Origin: Candidatus Saccharibacteria bacterium UBA1103 | GTDB lineage: Bacteria; Patescibacteriota; Saccharimonadia; Saccharimonadales; Saccharimonadaceae | Length of the DNA: 7,672 bases | Reading direction: 5' to 3' | NCBI GenBank assembly: GCA_905373275.1 | Contig: CAJPSI010000032.1 | Location: 1-7,672 of the forward strand | In this document: one piece after another, positions 1 to 6,100 of the stretch | Layout of the letters: each line of letters starts with the position of its first letter | Numbering within the stretch: the stretch's first letter is position 1 | The notes under the pieces: model-generated | The model's input: only the letters and a program-made list of their open reading frames with translations | Told to the model about the DNA's origin: nothing | Databases searched by the model: none | Translations under genes and position numbers: made by a program

Positions 1-506
1 GTCAGATAGTACGCCAAGCTCGTCGGCGTCGGATCAAGATTGCTTTTAATCCGGGCGGAGTTGAGTTGGATCATCCTGATGAGCTGAGGAAGTTGCTACC
101 CTACATTGAGATCCTCTCAGTCAATAAGGAGGAGGCGCAGAAGATCGTACCGGGCGAGACGATGCCGGAGCTACTAAAGGGGCTAAGAGAGCTCTGCCCG
201 GTGGTGATCATCACTGACGGCGTCAATGGCGCAGTCCTCGCTGATCGGACGGAGGCTATCTGGGCGGGGCTATACCACCCGGAGCATGTTTCGGTCGATC
301 GGACCGGGGCGGGCGATTCGTTCTGCTCGGGCTTTACCCTGCAGTATGCCCTGGGCGAGGGGTTGCGGCGCTCGGTTCATTACGCTACTGCTAACTCAGC
401 CTCGGTAGTTGTCCGAATTGGCTCGAAGCCGGGCATCTTAAGAGGCGATAATATTGATCAGCTTGACCCGATCGAGATTACTCCGCTGGATCTAACTGCC
501 GGCTAG
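1..506 (+). CDS. PfkB/ribokinase-family carbohydrate kinase, C-terminal part (5' end outside window)
   Basis: This is a cytoplasmic sugar or nucleoside kinase of the PfkB family, which transfers the ATP gamma-phosphate to a substrate hydroxyl. The frame is open from base 3 to the TAG at 504-506, giving 168 visible residues. The family is usually about 300 residues, so the N-terminal half with the substrate-binding lid lies before the window. What is visible fits the family: a strand KIAFNPGG, then ILSVNKEEA (the usual 'N..E' strand), then VVIITDGVNGAVL, then the second PfkB signature DRTGAGDSFCSGF. The last holds the anion-hole GAGD at 306-317, whose Asp is the catalytic base in the family. 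A TTG at 66 is an internal codon, because family-like sequence continues upstream of it. The end overlaps the convergent methyltransferase gene by 15 bp. The substrate (ribose, adenosine, fructose or other) cannot be decided from this half. Confidence 0.93.
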   Translation, partial: QIVRQARRRRIKIAFNPGGVELDHPDELRKLLPYIEILSVNKEEAQKIVPGETMPELLKGLRELCPVVIITDGVNGAVLADRTEAIWAGLYHPEHVSVDRTGAGDSFCSGFTLQYALGEGLRRSVHYATANSASVVVRIGSKPGILRGDNIDQLDPIEITPLDLTAG

Positions 507-1031
507 ACTCAAGTAATAGAGAGCGATACCGGTAGCGACGCTGACGTTGTAGCTCTCTTTGTGTCCAAACATGGCCAGCTCTATCAGCTGATCGCAAGTG
601 TCTTGCAATGTGGCATCCAGCCCCCGCACTTCTTCGCCTAAGAGTAAGGCGAGCTTGTCCGGCGGCCGAAATTGGTCTAGCGGCACGCTGGCTGGAGACT
701 GTTCCAGCCCGACGATGTAGTAGCCACTTTTCTTTAGTGACTTAACGAGGTCAAGGACGGCGGGGTGAGCAGTTAGCTGGACGTACTGCTCGGCACCCAG
801 TGCTGTATGGTGGAGTTGCCCGGTCAGCTTAGCTTTAATATGGGGTAGTAGGGGCAGGTAGTTTCCGTCGCTGGATCGCTCCAGATTAGGTGTCCAGCCG
901 GTAGCATAAACCTGCCTGACGCCTAGGCACTCGGCGGTGCGGAGGATGGCACCAACATTCTGAATAGAGCGGATATTATGGGCGATGACGACGATGTCTC
1001 GGTCGGGCTTTACGAAGGAGCGGGAACGCAT
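492..1031 (-). CDS. SpoU/TrmH-family RNA 2'-O-methyltransferase
   Basis: This 179-residue protein is a SPOUT-class, S-adenosylmethionine-dependent enzyme predicted to methylate ribose 2'-OH in tRNA or rRNA. All three family motifs are visible. Motif 1 spans residues 18-34, with N19, R21, N25, G27 and R31-T32-A33. Motif 2 is LLLGEEVRGLD around 129-139, with the E of LGEE. Motif 3 is at about 150-166 and contains ESYNVSVA; family members usually have ESLNVS. The 'PM' before motif 3 is 'AM' here. The trefoil-knot core is therefore complete. There is no N-terminal substrate-binding extension as in RlmB-type enzymes, so this is a minimal single-domain member like TrmL or small SpoU proteins. The start ATG (1029-1031) lies six bases after a perfect extended -10 box, suggesting a leaderless mRNA. 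The target nucleotide is unknown. The gene is divergent from uvrB and convergent with the kinase gene. Confidence 0.93.
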   Translation of the reverse strand: MRSRSFVKPDRDIVVIAHNIRSIQNVGAILRTAECLGVRQVYATGWTPNLERSSDGNYLPLLPHIKAKLTGQLHHTALGAEQYVQLTAHPAVLDLVKSLKKSGYYIVGLEQSPASVPLDQFRPPDKLALLLGEEVRGLDATLQDTCDQLIELAMFGHKESYNVSVATGIALYYLSLAGS

Positions 1032-1037
1032 GGGCTG

Positions 1038-1046
1038 ATTATAGCA
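1038..1046 (-). promoter_or_regulatory. Extended -10 promoter element of the TrmH-family gene
   Basis: Read on the minus strand this is TGCTATAAT, a perfect TGn-TATAAT extended -10 box. Only six bases separate it from the ATG of the methyltransferase gene, so transcription would begin at or next to the start codon, giving a leaderless or nearly leaderless transcript. No good -35 hexamer is visible at 17 bp spacing, which is normal for extended -10 promoters. Confidence 0.7.
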
Positions 1047-1055
1047 CTATGCCTA

Positions 1056-1064
1056 TGCTAGAAT
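1056..1064 (+). promoter_or_regulatory. Extended -10 promoter element of uvrB
   Basis: TGCTAGAAT matches an extended -10 box (TGn plus TAGAAT) with one departure from TATAAT. Ten bases separate it from the ATG at 1075, so a start site about seven bases downstream would leave a leader of only a few bases. It overlaps the more upstream ATG at 1063, which would then not be on the mRNA. An overlapping alternative, TATGCT at 1054-1059, leads to the same conclusion. No LexA/SOS-type operator is evident. Confidence 0.55.
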
Positions 1065-1074
1065 GACAGGAGTA

Positions 1075-3066
1075 ATGGCGGAGTACAAACTACAGACTAA
1101 GTATCAGCCGACCGGTGACCAGCCGAGGGCGATTGCTCGTCTGACCGAGGGGATAGAGCGGGGTGAGAAGTACCAGACTCTGCTGGGCGTGACCGGCTCG
1201 GGCAAGACTTTTACCATGGCAAACTTGATCAAGAACACCGGCAAGACTACCCTGGTGCTGGCTCACAATAAGACCCTGGCGGCACAGCTATTCTCGGAGT
1301 TTAAGCAATTCTTCCCCGAGAATGAGGTGCATTACTTCGTCTCGTACTTTGATTTCTATCAGCCCGAGGCTTATATTGCCAGCTCAGACACCTATATCGA
1401 AAAGGATTCACGGATCAATGAAGAGATTGACCGCCTGCGGCATGCTGCGACCAGTGCTCTACTGACCCACCGGGATGTGATTATCGTGGCTAGCGTCAGC
1501 TGCATCTACGGCATCGGCTCGCCGGGTGATTATGCCGAGATGTCGATCAAGCTATCGCCGGGTCAGCGCTACAAGCACGACAAGTTCTTGCGTCATCTGA
1601 GCGATATCCAGTATCACCGCAACGACCTGGATTTTGCTCGGGGCAGCTTCCGAGTGCGGGGCGATACAGTCGATATCTACCCCTCGGGGCGAGAGACAGC
1701 TTATCGGGTAGAGTTCTTTGGTGACGAAGTGGAGCGTATCCTAGAGATCGACCCATTGACGGGCGAGATTATGGGCTATCCACAGCAGGTGACTATTTTT
1801 CCGACTAGTCACTACGTGACACCGGAGCAAAAGATGAAGCAGACGATCGAGCAGATCAGACAGGAATATCAGGCGCGACTTAAATATTTCGAGGACCATC
1901 AGAAATATCTCGAGGCTCAGCGCTTAACCCAGCGGATCAAGTATGATCTCGAGATGCTGGAGCAGACCGGCTTCGTCAAAGGTATCGAGAATTATAGCCG
2001 CTACTTGACCGGCCGGGCGCCCGGTGAGCAGCCGGCCACTCTGCTGGATTATTTCCCTGACGATTTTTTGCTGCTGGTCGATGAATCACATATGACTATC
2101 CCGCAGGTGCGAGGTATGTACAATGGCGACCGAGCTCGTAAAGAAACGCTGGTCGAGTATGGCTTTCGCCTGCCCTCCGCTCTAGATAATCGCCCGCTGA
2201 CTTTCGCTGAGTTCGAGTCGCACATTGACCAGGTGGTCTTTGTCAGTGCTACGCCGGGCGAGTACGAGCTGGCGCACTCGAAAGAGCCTGTCGAACAGGT
2301 GATTCGCCCGACCGGGCTACTGGACCCCGAGATCGAACTTCGTCCCAGCGAGCACCAGGTAGATGACCTGATGAATGAGATCCGGCTCCGGATCCAGAAG
2401 CACCAGCGCACCTTGGTGACTACCCTGACTAAGCGGATGGCAGAGGACTTGACCGAGTTCTTGGTCGAGGCGGGAGTGAAGACGGCTTATATTCATAGCG
2501 ACGTAGGCACACTGGAGCGGAGCGACATTTTACGAGAGCTGCGGGAGGGTGTCTACGATGTGCTGGTGGGTATCAATCTACTGCGAGAGGGCTTGGATCT
2601 ACCGGAGGTTAGCCTAGTGGCGATCATTGATGCTGATAAAGAGGGCTTTCTCCGCTCGGAGTCAGCCCTGATTCAGACGATCGGTCGGGCGGCTCGCCAT
2701 GTCGAGGGCAAGGTGATCATGTACGGCGATAAAGTTACTGGGGCGATGCGCTACGCTATCGACGAGACGGAGCGACGCCGGGTGATCCAGTCTCGCTATA
2801 ATGAAGAGCATGGCATCACTCCGCACTCAGTCAATAAGCTGATCGATGAGGGGCTACGGGCGGTCATCCCGGTCGATGAGTCAAAGGCGAAGCCCAAGCT
2901 GAATCTGAATAAGATTCCGACTGACGAATATCAGCACTTGATCGGCGAGCTGACGGGGCAGATGGAGATAGCGGCGGCCAACCTGGAGTTCGAGCAGGCG
3001 GCTGAGCTGAGAGACACCATTAGCGAGATCAAGCAGAGGCTGGCGCAAAGCAAACGCCGGGGGTGA
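1075..3066 (+). CDS. uvrB: UvrABC system protein B (excision nuclease damage-recognition helicase)
   Basis: UvrB receives DNA lesions from UvrA, uses ATP to open the duplex and verify damage, and recruits UvrC for incision in nucleotide excision repair. Numbered from the ATG at 1075 (663 residues, the usual family length), the order is complete. It has the N-terminal KYQPTGDQPRAI Q-motif region, Walker A GVTGSGKT (38-45), the beta-hairpin with aromatic cluster Y91-F92-D-F94-Y95 followed by QPEAY, and the Walker B-type box DESH (336-339). After these come GDRARKETLVEYGFRLPSALDN, the helicase C-terminal lobe with GINLLREGLDLPEV, motif VI QTIGRAAR (534-541), and a C-terminal UVR domain (about 622-656) that contacts UvrC. 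Two hairpin positions commonly Tyr are Phe here. An in-frame ATG at 1063 would add MTGV. I prefer 1075 because the likely -10 box overlaps 1063 and family members start close to this point. AGGAG at 1068-1072 is only two bases from ATG 1075, too close for a normal ribosome site. The stop is TGA at 3064-3066. Confidence 0.97.
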   Translation: MAEYKLQTKYQPTGDQPRAIARLTEGIERGEKYQTLLGVTGSGKTFTMANLIKNTGKTTLVLAHNKTLAAQLFSEFKQFFPENEVHYFVSYFDFYQPEAYIASSDTYIEKDSRINEEIDRLRHAATSALLTHRDVIIVASVSCIYGIGSPGDYAEMSIKLSPGQRYKHDKFLRHLSDIQYHRNDLDFARGSFRVRGDTVDIYPSGRETAYRVEFFGDEVERILEIDPLTGEIMGYPQQVTIFPTSHYVTPEQKMKQTIEQIRQEYQARLKYFEDHQKYLEAQRLTQRIKYDLEMLEQTGFVKGIENYSRYLTGRAPGEQPATLLDYFPDDFLLLVDESHMTIPQVRGMYNGDRARKETLVEYGFRLPSALDNRPLTFAEFESHIDQVVFVSATPGEYELAHSKEPVEQVIRPTGLLDPEIELRPSEHQVDDLMNEIRLRIQKHQRTLVTTLTKRMAEDLTEFLVEAGVKTAYIHSDVGTLERSDILRELREGVYDVLVGINLLREGLDLPEVSLVAIIDADKEGFLRSESALIQTIGRAARHVEGKVIMYGDKVTGAMRYAIDETERRRVIQSRYNEEHGITPHSVNKLIDEGLRAVIPVDESKAKPKLNLNKIPTDEYQHLIGELTGQMEIAAANLEFEQAAELRDTISEIKQRLAQSKRRG

Positions 3067-3085
3067 GTGATGCGACCGGACGTGA

Positions 3086-3119
3086 CGCTAGCACTTTATT
3101 GTACTGAGTGAGTGCTGCG
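3086..3119. other. Hairpin in the uvrB-large gene spacer (weak terminator candidate)
   Basis: CGC-T-AGCACT (3086-3095) can pair with AGTGCT-GCG (3111-3119), giving nine base pairs with one bulged T and a 15-base loop. No T-run follows on either strand, so it is not a textbook intrinsic terminator. It could still attenuate read-through from uvrB or protect the uvrB mRNA 3' end. The rest of the 93-bp spacer (3067-3159) holds only the downstream promoter box. Confidence 0.3.
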
Positions 3120-3137
3120 CCGAGCGAGCTGAAGATC

Positions 3138-3146
3138 TGTTATAAT
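3138..3146 (+). promoter_or_regulatory. Extended -10 promoter of the large gene
   Basis: TGTTATAAT is a perfect TGn-TATAAT extended -10 box. Thirteen bases separate it from the ATG at 3160, which predicts a leader of about six to seven bases and no room for a Shine-Dalgarno site. No -35 hexamer is visible at standard spacing. It indicates that the large gene is transcribed separately from uvrB. Confidence 0.7.
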
Positions 3147-3159
3147 TTCCATAAGCACC

Positions 3160-6100
3160 ATGAATAGACACGATAGCTATCAACAGCCGGAGGCGACAGC
3201 GGATAATACTAACGCCAAGCAGTGGCAGATTGACGTGCCGGAACAAGGAGCTAGTAAAGTAGGCAACTACGGCAACGCCAGTGATGTCAATGGTGGCAAA
3301 AATGCTAATGACATCAACCACATCTCAGATCAGGGCGAAACCGTTGAAGTCCGGGTAATCAAAGGTGGCAGGGACGAACCTAATAACGACGAGCCCGGTC
3401 AGGTAGGGCGGGGCAGTCAAGCTGGTCAGACTGTCCAGACTGATACTGAGGCGCAATATAGCACTAACTTCGCCCCGGAAGAGCAGAGCGGTCGGGCTGT
3501 CAAGACTAGCACCGAGACACAGCCTAAGAAAAGAGGAATAATAGAGCTACTTGGATCTAGCCCGCTAGGTGTCATGGCGCAGACAGCACTCGACTCGGTG
3601 AGGCAGCTCCGAGCAAAGAAGCAAGAATATAAGCAGGTGGGGCTAATCAGACGCACATTGAATATGCCGTCCAGCGCTATTAATCACAGCAAGCAAGAGG
3701 CACTAGAGCAACAGCGGAAGCATGATCAGCTTAATCAGCTAGTTGAAGACGGCGAACTTGACTTATCCAACAAGCGAGTCTTGCAGACCTATATGGATAA
3801 GATGAGGATGAGGACGGTGATAAGCGATGAGACCGCCGAATCAGACTCTAAGTTCATTTCCAAGATGCTGCGAGAGGGTAAAATCAACTTATCTGACCCG
3901 GAAATGGCTAAAGAGTTTCTGGATACTCGTGGATACTATCATAACAAGTATTTTGGTATACGAGAGGCACTTGAGCTGGGTAAGCTTGACCTATCCAATG
4001 AGGATATCAAGCGCCATTTCTTAGATTCGCTTGATGACGTTAAGGCCGATAACGCAGCTTTACTTGATGCCTCCGGTCTTCCTATTGAGGAGATTGCAGC
4101 TAATGAACACATCCGGCAGGTTATCGTTGACGAAACAAGCAGAAGGGTGCATTCGATAGATACGAGAAACTACGGCTTCAATGGGTTATCTTCGTCAGAT
4201 AAAGCCGGCGACCTATACCGCTTCGGCGTTATTGATGCAATTTGCGCCACCGAAGAGGGTAGACAACGCTTAGTCGACTCGATAAATAAAGTCTCCGGAT
4301 GCGAGAGCATTCAGGATGTGGGTGAGAAGATTGAGGACGATATATTGCAGGTCATTAATTCTGAAGATAGGTGGCTTTACGGTAAACAGTATGATGAGCT
4401 TACCCATAATAGTGCTCTCATCCGGAACGTCGCTAAGTACAACGGCGTACTCAGGAAGCTCGGTTGGGAGCCGCTGAAGGAGGATGAGTCACTTGCTAAG
4501 CTATTCTATACAAGCATGGACTATAGGCCCAATGCAGAAGAACGTGCTAAGAAGTCAATTGACCTTCAAAGCAAAGCGTACAAGTTGGGGTTAGTTACTC
4601 CTGAAGTTACTGATCGACTATATAATCATCAATTCAAGGAGCTATTCAGCGAAGCGAAAAAAGGATCTAGGTTCAGCCTGAATAATACCGGTGATTATGC
4701 ATTACTGTCCGGCTATGTCGTTAGTCCTGATCTGGCCCCAAGTGACAATAACCTGATGGCTAACTACTGGCGGAAGCAATCTAGCTACTTGGGCAACGAT
4801 GCGATGCGGCTCTGTATGGCGAAGGCGCTTGATATGACTGAAGAAGAGCAGGGTGATGGACAGAGACTTGATCTATCCGACCTGATAGATGAGAATGGTC
4901 TTCTCAAGGATGCATTCTTTCAAAATCGTCCAGGATCATTCCTACAAGACGTCTACGCCCAAGAGACTTATGATTCTTGTGACGGCGAGGAGTACGCAAG
5001 GGTTATTAGATTTCTGGAAGCGCATAAGGATCAGACCAGCGAAGCTGACGGCAGTAGAGCAATAGTTGATCTACTTGACAAGATGAAAAACGAGAACGGC
5101 GGTTATGATGTGGAAGCTATTATTGATCTACATCATTTGACCGATCTTGCTGATAACTATGCGGAGTTATCTGATGCAAATGGTCTGAAGCCGGAAGTCT
5201 GGCAAGATATCTTCTCACGAGGGGGTCACCTTATGATTCTTAGATACTATCAGAATCAAGACGAAGCCGGTAGAGAGCGGATGGGGTTGGATGACAAGCA
5301 GATGACAGTCGCAAGAGGCTATGGTAGTATTAATAAAGGTGACTACTGGAACGATTCTCGGAAACTCTTTGATTCATATATTAAAGAGCATTACGATGAA
5401 CTGACTATTGATCAGATCAAGTGGATGGCAAGCATTGTTTCTCGTCTAGTTAATTCTAACGCCAGTGAGCTGGCTGAGCGTTCCGAAGCCTTCACTCGTG
5501 AGCTGCTCAAGCTGGATACAGACAAGATACCGGAAGCTCTGGATAAGATCGATGATATCTATATTCATAACCACTTGCCTTACGTCGGCAAGAACTATCT
5601 GGTCTTTCGCACCATGCACCCGTCGCCGAATCTAGAAGACGATTTTAATTTCAGCCCCCTTAGTTATGGCAGACCTAATACGATCAGCCCCGTCCTCCAG
5701 CAAGCCACCGGTGATCTGAAGAGTGGCAAGTTGGATCAGATGCTCAATAGCCGGGATGCCATCATTGTCTCCGACTTACTTAGAGCTTCCCTCGGCTCTA
5801 ATAACCGCTCCATTAGAGAATACCTGACCACACTAAAGAATGGTCAAGCACTACTTGACCAGCTGAGCTCAGGTGAACTGGACTGGGATGCCTTTAATCA
5901 GCCAACTAGCCTGATGGATAAGGACGCCAAGGCTAACTATGATACTCTCAGCACTTTCGCCTGGCACTTAGCCGCTATCTATAACAGTACCTTGCCTGGC
6001 AAGGAACACCCCTATCAGCTGATTCACCAACAAGCAGATCAACAGTCAGGCCAACCCAATGCACTCCAGACCGACTTTACTAACCTGACCAGCCTGATCA

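Larger units (their letters stand above)
1038..1064. repeat. 9-bp imperfect inverted repeat formed by divergent -10 boxes
   Basis: ATTATAGCA (1038-1046) and TGCTAGAAT (1056-1064) are reverse complements at 8 of 9 positions, with a 9-bp spacer between them centred on 1051. Each arm is the extended -10 element of one of the two divergent genes. The symmetry may simply reflect two similar promoters facing each other, or it may be an operator. Confidence 0.6.

Noticed and set aside
1068..1072. AGGAG as the uvrB ribosome-binding site
   Set aside because: It is only two bases from ATG 1075 and lies downstream of ATG 1063, so the spacing suits neither start.
2049..2411. 120-codon minus-strand open frame inside uvrB
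   Set aside because: It is antisense to the strongly conserved UvrB sequence; its Ser/Arg-rich product is a complement artefact.
3086..3119. Strong intrinsic terminator after uvrB
   Set aside because: The hairpin has a bulge and a long loop and is not followed by a T-run on either strand, so only a weak role is claimed.
3088..3321. Minus-strand open frame covering the spacer and start of the large gene
   Set aside because: It has a hydrophobic stretch but no promoter or ribosome site, and it overlaps the promoter and N-terminus of the large gene, which have better support.
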